DNA from: Halalkalibacillus halophilus DSM 18494
Lineage (GTDB): Bacteria; Bacillota; Bacilli; Bacillales; Alkalibacillaceae
Reading direction: 5' to 3'
Assembly (NCBI RefSeq): GCF_000423105.1
Contig: NZ_AUHI01000005.1
Span: forward strand, 1-64,000
DNA: 64,000 bases
The notes under the pieces were generated by a model that was not told where the DNA came from, did not search any database, and worked only from the letters and a program-made list of their open reading frames with translations. Shown here in pieces: positions 16,682 to 25,322 of this stretch. Numbering within the stretch: position 1 is the first letter of the stretch; every line of letters starts with the position of its first letter. A program made the position numbers and the translations under genes.

Positions 16682-17743
16682 TTAACTTGCTTCTTTTTCT
16701 ACTTTATTAATACTTAAACCTGCTTCGTTTAACATCCACTCCGCATGTACTCCATAACCACTAGTTGGATCATTAACAAAAACATGTGTTACAGCACCTG
16801 CTAATTTTCCATTCTGGATGATCGGACTTCCACTCATTCCTTGCACAATCCCACCTGTTTTATCCAGTAATTTCGGATCTGTAATTTTTATTATCATACC
16901 TTTTGTTTCCGGCTTTTTAGATGGCATGCTAGTTACAATCTCTATATCAAAAACCTGAACTTCGTGATCTTCAATAACAGTATAAATTTGAGCTTTTCCT
17001 TCTTTTACTTCATTTGCTTTTGAAATTTCAATCGGTTGATGTAAATCACTGTCTAGAAAGTTTGATTGCTGCATTTTTCCAAAGATTCCATAGTCACTGT
17101 TCTTATGAATTGTACCTATACCCTCTTCTTCCATTGAAAACTTGGCTCTTTTTTCCCCTGGAATCCCATTTTTACCTTTATTGATCGAAGTTATATCAGA
17201 CGGAACGACTTTACCATTAAAAATATCCATGGGCTCTTGCGTTTGCTGATCGGTAATCATATGACCCAGTGCTCCATACCTTGATGATTTAGGATCGTAA
17301 AAGGTAAGTGTACCAATTCCTGCAGTAGCATCTCGAATTAATAATCCTAATTTGAAATTCTGGTTCGTATCTTCTTCGGGTTGAATGGTTAGAGGAAAGA
17401 TTTGTTCCTTTCTTTTTACTAATAGTTCCACTTCATGATCGTTAATTGTTTCCAACATACGTTGAAAAGATTGCATATCTTGAATTTCCTTCCCATCATG
17501 CTGCAAGATGATGTCACCAATTTCAAGACCTGCTAACTCTGCTGGAGATTCATCATTTACTTTACTAAATCCTACAACCACAACACCTGAAGTGTGTAAT
17601 TTAACACCTATTGATTGCCCACCTGGTACTACTTCTTCCACTGTTTCTGAACCATAAGCAACGATGGCGTAGGAGTTGGTAAATGGTATGATCAATGAAA
17701 TAAGGAGTATTAACGGTAGCATTTTATTACTTTTCTTGTTCAA
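16682..17743 (-). CDS. spoIVB: SpoIVB signalling serine peptidase, N-terminally shortened
   Basis: Forespore-secreted S55 peptidase that triggers pro-sigma-K processing by cleaving SpoIVFA. About 353 residues: N-terminal membrane/signal segment (about 8-26), PDZ domain starting at PGGQSIGVKLH (about 42-110), then the protease domain with the His region YGALGHMI and the catalytic Ser in QGMSGSPIIQNGK. Compared with the 426-residue B. subtilis protein as I recall it, about 60 residues between the membrane anchor and PDZ are missing. The best start is TTG at 17743, 8 nt after AAAAAGGAG; the GTG further upstream lies within the ribosome site. Confidence 0.9.
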   Translation of the reverse strand: MNKKSNKMLPLILLISLIIPFTNSYAIVAYGSETVEEVVPGGQSIGVKLHTSGVVVVGFSKVNDESPAELAGLEIGDIILQHDGKEIQDMQSFQRMLETINDHEVELLVKRKEQIFPLTIQPEEDTNQNFKLGLLIRDATAGIGTLTFYDPKSSRYGALGHMITDQQTQEPMDIFNGKVVPSDITSINKGKNGIPGEKRAKFSMEEEGIGTIHKNSDYGIFGKMQQSNFLDSDLHQPIEISKANEVKEGKAQIYTVIEDHEVQVFDIEIVTSMPSKKPETKGMIIKITDPKLLDKTGGIVQGMSGSPIIQNGKLAGAVTHVFVNDPTSGYGVHAEWMLNEAGLSINKVEKEAS

Positions 17744-17904
17744 TAATAGCACTCCTTTTTCAGTTTTATTTATTGCTGTAATGTTAATTTGGACTTTAAG
17801 TGCCTATTTTAAACGAACAAAAAGAATGTAATAAAACCTTTGATTTCCTTAACTTCAAGTGGAAAGCTTGTATCAATTGAAAATGACTAATGCTATACCT
17901 TTAA

Positions 17905-17934
17905 ATAAAAAAATAATCCTTCAAAAGGATTATT
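17905..17934 (-). terminator. Terminator of recN
   Basis: Stem AATAATCCTT (17912-17921) pairs with AAGGATTATT, followed on the minus strand by a T run. It overlaps the recN stop codon. Confidence 0.85.
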
Positions 17935-19648
17935 TTTTTAAAGCATGGGCTTGTTTAATTAATTCTTCTGCATGTTGTTTTGTTGTATCGGTTAGCTCTT
18001 GCCCGGAAATCATTCTCCCAATTTCTTCAGCTGACTGCTCTTTCGATAAACGGTTTACGGTAGTACTAGTATGGTCTTGATCAGAAAATTCCTTTTCAAT
18101 CAAGTAATGATGGTCTGCCATAGCTGCGACTTGAGGCAAGTGAGTAATACATAATACTTGCGAATCGGCAGAGATATCATGAATTTTTTGGGCAATTGAT
18201 AACGCAACTCTGCCACTAACACCAGTATCTACTTCATCAAAAATAACGCTTGTAACTTGTTGATGTTTAGAAAATATACTCTTTAATGCAAGCATGATTC
18301 TGGAAATTTCCCCACCTGAAGCTACCTTTTGAAGGGCTTTTACAGGTTCTCCAGGATTCGTACTAATTAGAAATTGCACTTGATCTAATCCATTCTTTGT
18401 AAGATTAACACTTTCGCCTTTCCACTGGTACTTACCAGGTGAGAAATGAAAATCAATTTCAAAATCAGATTTATCTAAGTAAAGGCCCTTTAACTCTTCT
18501 AAAATTGCCGTTGTTAATTCTTTAGCTATATTTACACGTATTTGGTGCAATTGATCTGCTTCAATTAAAGCGTCTTTCTGAATGCCCTCAATTTCTTTCT
18601 CTAACTCCTGCAAATGGGAATCTTTATTATTTAGTTTATCTAACTCTTCTTCCATTTCAGCCATTAGAGACAATAATTCATCAGCTTCTTTACCATATTT
18701 TCTTTTTAAGCGATTAATTTCAAAAAGACGACTTTCTACTTCCTCTAATCGGTTGGGTTGAAATTCTAACTGCTCTATCTTATTTCTCAGTTCGGAGGCA
18801 ATTTCCTCTAACCCAAAGTAATAAGATTTCATTTGTTGAGATAATTCTTCATAAGAAGCATCAACATCTTCTAAATTTTCTAATGAACTCATACTATGGC
18901 CGATAAAGTCCAATCCACTTTGTTCTCCATTTAATGGTTCATAAGCAGCTTGAAGATTTTCAAAGACCTTTTCATAATTAGCCAATTGGTTCTTTTCTTT
19001 TTCAAGTAATTCATCTTCACCTGGTTCCAATTGTGCTTCTTCTAATTCATTATATTGAAATTTCAAAAGGTCTACTCTTTGAGCAATCTCTTGTTCATTT
19101 GTTGTTAATTCTTGATAACGTTTTTCAAGACGTAGTAATTCTTTATACTGCTCATAAAAGTTATTATATGTATTTTCCAGTAACTGATACTGAAATTGGT
19201 CTAATAAATGCAAGTGATTTTCTGGGTTCATTAATGATTGCGTTTCGTGTTGACTATGTATATCAACAAGTTTGCTTCCAACTTCCTTTAGTATAGCTAA
19301 AGTCACTAATTTTCCATTCACTCTACAAATACTTTTTCCTTTGGAAGTAATAAAACGCTCAATAATAACACTTCCTTCTTCATCTAAAGGAAGTTCATAT
19401 TCTTTAATAATGTCATATACAATGTGATCTTTTTTATCGATAAAAAAGATTCCTTCTATGGAAGCTTGTTCTGCTTCATGGCGCACAAATTCTACAGAAG
19501 CTCTAGCACCAGCTAATAATTGAATTGCGTCAATTATTATTGATTTTCCTGCACCTGTTTCACCAGTTAAAACAGTAAGACCATCGTTAAAGTTCAATGT
19601 GATTTCATCGATTATAGCAAAATTCTTAATTGATATTTGTGCTAACAT
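17930..19648 (-). CDS. recN: DNA repair ATPase RecN
   Basis: SMC-like protein recruited early to double-strand breaks. About 572 residues: Walker A GETGAGKS (about 29-36) in the N-terminal ATPase lobe, a long coiled-coil middle rich in Glu, Leu and Lys (about 155-370), and the C-terminal lobe with signature ASGGEISRIMLALK and Walker B VIFDEVDTGVSG. I choose ATG at 19648, 5-7 nt after GAGGTGA, rather than the GTG inside the ribosome site. It is the last gene of the ispA-OLE-oapA-dxs-tlyA-argR-recN cluster, 20 nt after argR. No LexA box was recognised within the operon. Confidence 0.95.
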   Translation of the reverse strand: MLAQISIKNFAIIDEITLNFNDGLTVLTGETGAGKSIIIDAIQLLAGARASVEFVRHEAEQASIEGIFFIDKKDHIVYDIIKEYELPLDEEGSVIIERFITSKGKSICRVNGKLVTLAILKEVGSKLVDIHSQHETQSLMNPENHLHLLDQFQYQLLENTYNNFYEQYKELLRLEKRYQELTTNEQEIAQRVDLLKFQYNELEEAQLEPGEDELLEKEKNQLANYEKVFENLQAAYEPLNGEQSGLDFIGHSMSSLENLEDVDASYEELSQQMKSYYFGLEEIASELRNKIEQLEFQPNRLEEVESRLFEINRLKRKYGKEADELLSLMAEMEEELDKLNNKDSHLQELEKEIEGIQKDALIEADQLHQIRVNIAKELTTAILEELKGLYLDKSDFEIDFHFSPGKYQWKGESVNLTKNGLDQVQFLISTNPGEPVKALQKVASGGEISRIMLALKSIFSKHQQVTSVIFDEVDTGVSGRVALSIAQKIHDISADSQVLCITHLPQVAAMADHHYLIEKEFSDQDHTSTTVNRLSKEQSAEEIGRMISGQELTDTTKQHAEELIKQAHALKK

Positions 19649-19668
19649 GTAGTTCACCTCGACTTATT

Positions 19669-20118
19669 CTAAAGCATTCCCATGAAGTTATCATAAATCT
19701 TTTGAGAATCAACTGGAGTTCTACATATAATCAAGCATGTGTCATCCCCACAAATACTGCCCATAATTTCATACCAGTCTAATTGGTCAATTAAAACACC
19801 TACTGCTTGAGCATTTCCAGGTACGGTTTTTAATACTACAAAATGATCTGCTTTATCTAGAGAGACAAAGCTATCTAATAATGTTCTTTGAAGCTTATTT
19901 GTAGGATTAACTTTTGTATCATTTGGAACACTATACTTATATGCTCCATCCATTGTAGGAACTTTTACTAACTGAAGTTCTTTAATGTCTCTAGAAATTG
20001 TAGCTTGTGTCACATCGTACCCAAGAAGGTGAAATTGTCTTACCAATTCATCTTGTGTTTCTATTGCTTGATTAGATATGATCTCTCTGATTTTTAATAA
20101 CCTTTGTGCTTTCTTCAC
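19669..20118 (-). CDS. argR: Arginine repressor ArgR (AhrC)
   Basis: Arginine-responsive regulator that represses biosynthesis and activates catabolism. At 149 residues it is the normal size. It shows an N-terminal winged HTH (QDELVRQFHLLGYDVTQATISRDIKEL, about 22-48 when counted from the start) and a C-terminal hexamerisation and arginine-binding domain ending with GSICGDDTCLIICR, whose GDDT motif contacts arginine. It lies 18 nt after tlyA and 20 nt before recN, the conserved arrangement in Firmicutes. Confidence 0.96.
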   Translation of the reverse strand: MKKAQRLLKIREIISNQAIETQDELVRQFHLLGYDVTQATISRDIKELQLVKVPTMDGAYKYSVPNDTKVNPTNKLQRTLLDSFVSLDKADHFVVLKTVPGNAQAVGVLIDQLDWYEIMGSICGDDTCLIICRTPVDSQKIYDNFMGML

Positions 20119-20135
20119 ATTCCATTCCTCACGAT

Positions 20136-20966
20136 CTATTTTTCCGATTTTACATTATGAAAAGCCTGATGAGCCTCTTCGACGACTTGAACTTGTCTTT
20201 CTTTATTCACATTGTTAGTTGCCTTGTTCACCGTCCATTTTGCATGTAACAGAAACTCAATGTTGCCGTCTCCACCAGTGATAGGGGAATAATCTAAATC
20301 ACAAATGCTAAATCCTTCTGCAAATATAAATTCAATCATCGATTCAAGAACCTGCTCATGAATTTTTCTATCACGAATAATTCCCTTTTTACCAACTTGC
20401 TCTCTTCCAGCCTCAAATTGCGGTTTTATTAGCGCAATCACATCTGACTCATCTTTAAGCAGTGCCTTTAGAGGAGGAAAAATGAGACGTAAGGAGATAA
20501 ACGAAACGTCTGTCACCGCAAAATTAGGTTTTCCATCTGATAAATCTTCAGGTTTTACATATCTAAAATTTGTACGCTCCATTACGTTCACTCTAGGGTC
20601 ATTTCGAAGTTTCCAATCTAGTTGGTTATAGCCTACGTCTATTGCGTACGATTTACTTGCCCCATGTTGCAAAGCACAATCTGTAAAGCCTCCAGTAGAA
20701 GAACCTATATCAATGATATGTTTATCATCCATCGTCACATTAAACACATCAAGAGCTTTCTTAAGCTTTAATCCCCCACGGCTAACGTAAGGGATTGCTT
20801 TACCTTTTACTCTTAGTTTAATTTCAGGATCCACTTTAACACCAGGTTTATCTAATCTTTCACTGTCTGAAAATACTAAACCAGCCATAATAGAGCGCTT
20901 TGCTTTTTCTCTTGAATCAAAATGTCCTAAGTCAACTAATAGTGAATCTAGTCTTACTTTTCTCAT
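20136..20966 (-). CDS. TlyA-family S4/FtsJ rRNA 2'-O-methyltransferase
   Basis: TlyA/YqxC family, 276 residues. An S4 RNA-binding domain occupies about 1-65 (RLDSLLVDLGHFDSREKAKR) and an FtsJ-like methyltransferase follows, with SAM motif IIDIGSSTGGFTDCALQHGA and a PKPNFAVTDVSFISLR-type motif IV. Family members methylate ribose in 16S and 23S rRNA (best shown for Mycobacterium TlyA) and are often called hemolysins. It is 2 nt downstream of dxs, so co-translated. The exact rRNA target here is not known. Confidence 0.9.
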   Translation of the reverse strand: MRKVRLDSLLVDLGHFDSREKAKRSIMAGLVFSDSERLDKPGVKVDPEIKLRVKGKAIPYVSRGGLKLKKALDVFNVTMDDKHIIDIGSSTGGFTDCALQHGASKSYAIDVGYNQLDWKLRNDPRVNVMERTNFRYVKPEDLSDGKPNFAVTDVSFISLRLIFPPLKALLKDESDVIALIKPQFEAGREQVGKKGIIRDRKIHEQVLESMIEFIFAEGFSICDLDYSPITGGDGNIEFLLHAKWTVNKATNNVNKERQVQVVEEAHQAFHNVKSEK

Positions 20967-20968
20967 AT

Positions 20969-22861
20969 TTAAGCTCTTCTTTCTTTAGAAGGTACAATCT
21001 CTTTCACTTTCGACTTCACTTCAGTGACGGTTAATCCTACTTCTTCCATTAGCTCATCTACACTGCCATGCTCAATGAAATGATCTGGCAGCCCCATTCT
21101 GTGGATATAAGGGAAGTTCAATTTTTCTGTTTCTAAAAATTCTAAAACTGCACTACCAAATCCACCTTGTAAGGCATGCTCTTCAATCGTTAAGATTGGG
21201 AGGTCCTCCTTGATTATTACTGAAAGCATAGCTTCATCCAACGGTTTAATAAAGCGAGCATTGACTATTTTTACAGAAATACCATCTTCATTTAATTCTT
21301 CTGCAGCCTTTAGAGCAAGATCAATGGTTGTCCCGAATGTTAAGATTACCAAGTCATCTCCTTGACGAAGAACTTCCCAACTACCGATTTTTATAGGTTT
21401 AAAATCTCCTTCAACTGGTTGATCCGGAGCATTTCCTCTAGGGTATCTAATGGCCATTGGGCCGTCGTCGTTTTTTAGCGCTGTATAAATCATGTGCTGA
21501 CATTCTTGTGCATCTTTTGGCATCATAATTTTCATATTTGGTAAATGTCTCATGAATGAAATGTCAAAAACCCCTTGATGAGTTTCCCCATCTGCACCTA
21601 CCAAGCCGGCGCGATCAATTCCGAACATAACATTTAAGTTTTGCCTACATACATCGTGAACTACTTGGTCAAACCCTCTTTGTAAAAAGGTTGAATAAAT
21701 AGATAAAAATGGTTTCATTCCTTGGGTAGCAAGACCACCGGATACAGTGGTTGCATGTTGTTCAGCAATCCCTACATCAAATAAACGATCAGGAAATTTT
21801 TTCTTGAAATCTTCTAATTTTGAACCTACTGTCATAGCTGGTGTTACAGCTACTATTCGTGGGTCATTTTCAGCTAATTGAATAAGTGAATCGCTTACAA
21901 CTTTACTCCATGCAGTTCCACTACTACTGCCTTTCGTTGATTCACCAGATTCTATTTTATATGGTCCCACACCATGCCAAGTACCAATTTTATCACTTTC
22001 AGCTGGTTTATAGCCTTTACCTTTTGTTGTTAAGACATGAATAATAATTGGACCTTCCGTTTTCTTCGCATAGTTAATTGACTTAAATAAAGCTTCATAA
22101 TCATGTCCATCGACAGGTCCATAATAAGTGAAACCCATTTCTTCAAAAAACATACCAGGTACAACTAAATACTTCATACTATCTTTCACACGTTCCGCCG
22201 TATTAGCTATTTTGCCACCAACGGATGGGATTTTTTTCAATAATACTTCCAGTTCATCTTTCACCCAATTATATCTTTGTCCACTTCTTAAGCGTCCAAG
22301 TATATTATGAACCGCACCAACGTTAGGAGCGATGGACATTTCATTGTCATTGAGTATAACAATCATATCTTTCTTTTCATGACCAATATGGTTCAATGCT
22401 TCTAGTGCCATTCCACCTGTTAAAGCACCATCACCGATAATAGGTACTACCGAATGTTTCTCCCCTTTAAGGTCCCGCGCAATCGCCATACCCATAGCAG
22501 CAGACAAAGAAGTAGAGCTATGCCCAGTTTCCCACACATCATGTTCACTTTCATTGCGTTTTGGAAAACCACATAACCCTTTATATTTTCTCAATGTACT
22601 AAAATTATTAATTCTTCCCGTTAACATTTTATGCACATAAGACTGATGACCTACATCAAATATAAATTTATCTTTAGGACTCTCAAACGCATGGTGTAAA
22701 GCGAGTGTTAATTCTACAACACCAAGATTTGGCCCCAAGTGACCACCTGTAATAGACAGGTTTTCAATAAGGAAATTTCTCACTTCTTGGCTAAGTTCTT
22801 GCAGTTGATCTATAGTTAGATGCTTTATTTCAGATGGATGTTGAATGTTGTTCAGATCCAT
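20969..22861 (-). CDS. dxs: 1-deoxy-D-xylulose-5-phosphate synthase
   Basis: First enzyme of the MEP isoprenoid pathway, condensing pyruvate and glyceraldehyde 3-phosphate with thiamine diphosphate. The 630 residues show the N-terminal His-containing GGHLGPNLGVVELT segment, the ThDP motif GDGALTGGMALEALN followed by NDNEMSIAPN, the transketolase catalytic region VGIAEQHATT, and a C-terminal domain. It sits directly after oapA, 7 nt away, and one gene plus the OLE RNA from ispA, so two isoprenoid enzymes bracket the OLE/OapA pair. Confidence 0.97.
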   Translation of the reverse strand: MDLNNIQHPSEIKHLTIDQLQELSQEVRNFLIENLSITGGHLGPNLGVVELTLALHHAFESPKDKFIFDVGHQSYVHKMLTGRINNFSTLRKYKGLCGFPKRNESEHDVWETGHSSTSLSAAMGMAIARDLKGEKHSVVPIIGDGALTGGMALEALNHIGHEKKDMIVILNDNEMSIAPNVGAVHNILGRLRSGQRYNWVKDELEVLLKKIPSVGGKIANTAERVKDSMKYLVVPGMFFEEMGFTYYGPVDGHDYEALFKSINYAKKTEGPIIIHVLTTKGKGYKPAESDKIGTWHGVGPYKIESGESTKGSSSGTAWSKVVSDSLIQLAENDPRIVAVTPAMTVGSKLEDFKKKFPDRLFDVGIAEQHATTVSGGLATQGMKPFLSIYSTFLQRGFDQVVHDVCRQNLNVMFGIDRAGLVGADGETHQGVFDISFMRHLPNMKIMMPKDAQECQHMIYTALKNDDGPMAIRYPRGNAPDQPVEGDFKPIKIGSWEVLRQGDDLVILTFGTTIDLALKAAEELNEDGISVKIVNARFIKPLDEAMLSVIIKEDLPILTIEEHALQGGFGSAVLEFLETEKLNFPYIHRMGLPDHFIEHGSVDELMEEVGLTVTEVKSKVKEIVPSKERRA

Positions 22862-22867
22862 ATCGGA

Positions 22868-23494
22868 TCACTCACCTTTATTATTGTTTTTCATTTTATT
22901 ATTGGATTTCTTTTTCTTTTTATTATCTGGAAGTACTTTAATCTTTAAATAGTCTTCCATTAAAGCTGTTATTTTACCGGCGAAAAGAATCAAGTTTGTA
23001 GATAATCGAATAGCTAAAGATTTCCCTAATGATTTACCACCAACTGTAACAGCAGCTACCAAACTTGTGAATATTACTCCAATAACAAATTGTAGAGTGC
23101 TCGTATTACCACTATTTATGCTAAGTGCTAAGTTTAGTACTACAATACCCGATGCAGTACCACTAATAACACCTGCTATATCTCCAATTACATCGTTACA
23201 AAAAGTAGCAAACTTATCAGCATTACGGATAATTCTAATCGAATTTTTTGCCCCGTACACTTTTTCAGATGCCATAGAATGAAAAGGTCGTTCACTTGCA
23301 GCAGTCGCCGCAATACCCATCATGTCGGAAAGTACACCTATCATTACAATGATAAATACAATAACCATTCCGAGGGCCCAACCAACTCCATTAAGAATGG
23401 ATGTGGATACAATTGAAAAAATGGCCGCTAACACAAAGGTGATAACGGCTATACTTAGACTAAACTTTATGGATTGTTTTATAATTTTGATCAT
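22868..23494 (-). CDS. oapA: OLE-associated membrane protein OapA
   Basis: A 208-residue polytopic membrane protein that binds OLE RNA and anchors it to the membrane. Hydrophobic segments lie at about 12-32, 38-60, 106-124 and 134-152, with a Lys/Asn-rich cytosolic tail (about 190-208). The reported family motifs are visible: RxxR as RIIR (87-90) and DxxxD as DVIGD (101-105), inside the conserved stretch from ASERPFHSM to CNDVIGD. It begins 25 nt after the 3' end of the OLE RNA with no terminator between, and dxs follows after 7 nt. The start ATG has a GAGG ribosome site. Confidence 0.92.
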   Translation of the reverse strand: MIKIIKQSIKFSLSIAVITFVLAAIFSIVSTSILNGVGWALGMVIVFIIVMIGVLSDMMGIAATAASERPFHSMASEKVYGAKNSIRIIRNADKFATFCNDVIGDIAGVISGTASGIVVLNLALSINSGNTSTLQFVIGVIFTSLVAAVTVGGKSLGKSLAIRLSTNLILFAGKITALMEDYLKIKVLPDNKKKKKSNNKMKNNNKGE

Positions 23495-23518
23495 TATCGT
23501 TATTACCTCAAGTTCTGT

Positions 23519-24145
23519 TTAACCGACGCATATGTACGGTTAGGATGGTCACTTAAAAGGTAAAAATTGCAGCTTAGGTCCAGTAGGTTTTCCCAAGTCG
23601 CTACCATGTGTTGCCACATCGGCGGTTTCCCTTTAAAGCGACTTTAGCTCCGTTTCCGGAAGCTAGACTGGATTACCACTTAGTCCGCACTATAATCCCT
23701 TTTAAGTGTCTTAAAGAACAGTCTAGGAGTTTTCCTCAACAACCTTTAACCACTTCCTAGCCTCTTTTGCAACGTCTATTTCAGGCAACATTACCACAAT
23801 GCTTCGTTGGCCTTCCGAAAGCATCATGTGTGCATTGCCATCCCCTAGACATCACTCAAGGCAGGCTACGCTGCAGATAGGGGAATCAAACTCCCTATCT
23901 TGCAGGTTCATACCCCATTTCATCCTTGGTGAATGGTATCACCAAGAACAAGAATGGGCCTCCACGGAAGCAGGGTCAACGCCCACATGCCATTGTGGAT
24001 CGCCCTGCGACCTTAACTCCCAGCATCGACCCAAGGCTGGGCGCCTCAAGCCAACACCAGAAACTTCATCGATGTGCCCTTTGGCGGATTTTTAGGCCCG
24101 CCTTCAGAAGTGGAAGATCGACTAGAATACTGCACCATCCTCCCA
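23519..24145 (-). ncRNA. OLE RNA (ornate, large, extremophilic)
   Basis: A roughly 627-nt structured, non-coding stretch between ispA and oapA, the canonical OLE position. Its ends pair: AGGATGGT (24141-24134) with ACCATCCT (23549-23542), an 8-bp closing stem. A 3' hairpin AACCG/CGGTT (23542-23521) follows. Its base composition is far more GC-rich and palindrome-rich than the neighbours, and the short open frames in it carry no protein signature. OLE forms a membrane ribonucleoprotein with OapA (and OapB, OapC elsewhere in the genome) linked to tolerance of short-chain alcohols, cold and Mg2+ stress in Bacillus halodurans. Exact ends are estimated. Confidence 0.93.
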
Positions 24146-24153
24146 ATACATCT

Positions 24154-24182
24154 ATTTTATCATATTAAATACATTCCCACAA
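24154..24182 (-). promoter_or_regulatory. Putative promoter for OLE RNA
   Basis: In the 50-nt gap after ispA the minus strand has TTGTGG (24182-24177), a 17-nt spacer and TAAAAT (24159-24154). The predicted start point near 24147 coincides with the 5' end of the conserved OLE stem. The -35 match is only partial. Confidence 0.4.
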
Positions 24183-24195
24183 TTAGTTAAACGCC

Positions 24196-25071
24196 TTAAA
24201 ACATACGGTTTCCAAATAGGTCTATGAAGGAAAGTAACTCTGGTTGGTGAATATTTGCACGACTGTAAGCTTCTTTTGCTTCTACCATACAATCATCACG
24301 TTTCTTTTCAGCCCCAGCTAATCCAATTATCTTAGGATATGTACTTTTATTTAGAGCTTCATCACTTCCTACAGGTTTACCGATTACTTCTTCTTTCCCT
24401 TTTACATCTAAAATGTCATCTTGTATTTGAAATATTAAACCCAAATGTTCTGCATAATCATTTAACGCCTCAATTTGCGGAGGGTTTGCCCCACCTAAAT
24501 AGGCTCCAATTTTAACAGATGCGCTAATCAATTCTCCAGTTTTCTTTTGGTGAATGGCAGTTAAATCACTTTCTTCTAACTCTTTCCCTTCCCCTCTTAG
24601 ATCCATAAATTGACCTGCAATCATTCCTTCAAACCCACTAGCCTTGCTTAATTGATGTATAATATAGACTTTTTCTTCTGCACCCAAATTGGAAGAACCA
24701 GAAATAATTTGAAAAGCATAGGTTAATAATCCATCCCCTATTAATACTGCAGTGGCTTCATCAAATTTTTTATGAATAGTTGGATTACCTCTCCTCAAGT
24801 CGTCGTCATCCATTGAAGGAAGATCGTCATGAACTAATGAGTATGTGTGGATCATTTCTAGCGCGATTGCAGGCTCAATGACTTTGTTATTTACTTCCCC
24901 AAAAGCTTGAAAGGTAGAGAGCATCAAAATTGGCCGAAGTCTTTTTCCACCTGCTTCAATAGTATAGATTAAAGCTTCATTAAGTTCTAATGGTAGGTTC
25001 AAATTAGAAACCGATTTCTCAAGTTGTTCATTTATCCAATTACGTTTTGATTCAAACAATGTATCTTTCAC
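24196..25071 (-). CDS. ispA: Farnesyl diphosphate synthase / geranyltransferase
   Basis: Trans-prenyltransferase that builds farnesyl diphosphate for undecaprenol, menaquinone and haem O side chains. The 291 residues show GGKRLRP at about 41-47, the first Asp-rich motif DDLPSMDDDD (82-91) and the second, QIQDDILD (about 214-221). The start is GTG, 10 nt after GGAGG, overlapping the end of xseB by spacing of only 2 nt. It is followed on the same strand by OLE RNA without a terminator. Confidence 0.95.
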   Translation of the reverse strand: MKDTLFESKRNWINEQLEKSVSNLNLPLELNEALIYTIEAGGKRLRPILMLSTFQAFGEVNNKVIEPAIALEMIHTYSLVHDDLPSMDDDDLRRGNPTIHKKFDEATAVLIGDGLLTYAFQIISGSSNLGAEEKVYIIHQLSKASGFEGMIAGQFMDLRGEGKELEESDLTAIHQKKTGELISASVKIGAYLGGANPPQIEALNDYAEHLGLIFQIQDDILDVKGKEEVIGKPVGSDEALNKSTYPKIIGLAGAEKKRDDCMVEAKEAYSRANIHQPELLSFIDLFGNRMF

Positions 25072-25073
25072 AA

Positions 25074-25322
25074 TTATTCTTCCTCCAAGTTATATGCTTC
25101 TACTTGTCCATTATCCTTCATGATTTCTGTTATTTCCGTTTCTACTTTTTGTAATTTGTTATTACAAACTTTTGAAAGCTGCATTCCCTCTTTATATGAT
25201 TCAATCGCTTCTTCCAATGGAACATCACCTTGTTCTAACTTTTGAACAATTTCCTCTAGCTTTTCTAAAGCTTGCTCAAACGACTGCTCTTTCTCTTCGT
25301 TACTGTTCTCCATGGAGATCAT
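25074..25322 (-). CDS. xseB: Exodeoxyribonuclease VII small subunit
   Basis: Small subunit of exonuclease VII, forming coiled-coil legs around XseA. The 82 residues carry the family core FEQALEKLEEIVQKLEQGDVPLEEAI (quoted in pieces: FEQALEKLEEIVQKLE, then GDVPLEEAIESYKEGM). The ATG at 25322 follows AGGAG by 6 nt. It overlaps the 3' end of xseA by 23 nt, a common arrangement for this pair. Confidence 0.93.
   Translation of the reverse strand: MISMENSNEEKEQSFEQALEKLEEIVQKLEQGDVPLEEAIESYKEGMQLSKVCNNKLQKVETEITEIMKDNGQVEAYNLEEE

Noticed and set aside
17760..17930. Sigma-F/sigma-G promoter for spoIVB
   Set aside because: CATTACA is present, but no matching -35 at correct spacing could be identified.
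23799..24168. Open frames of 80-98 codons inside the OLE region
   Set aside because: They show no protein signature, lack ribosome sites, run antisense to the structured RNA and result from its GC-rich composition.
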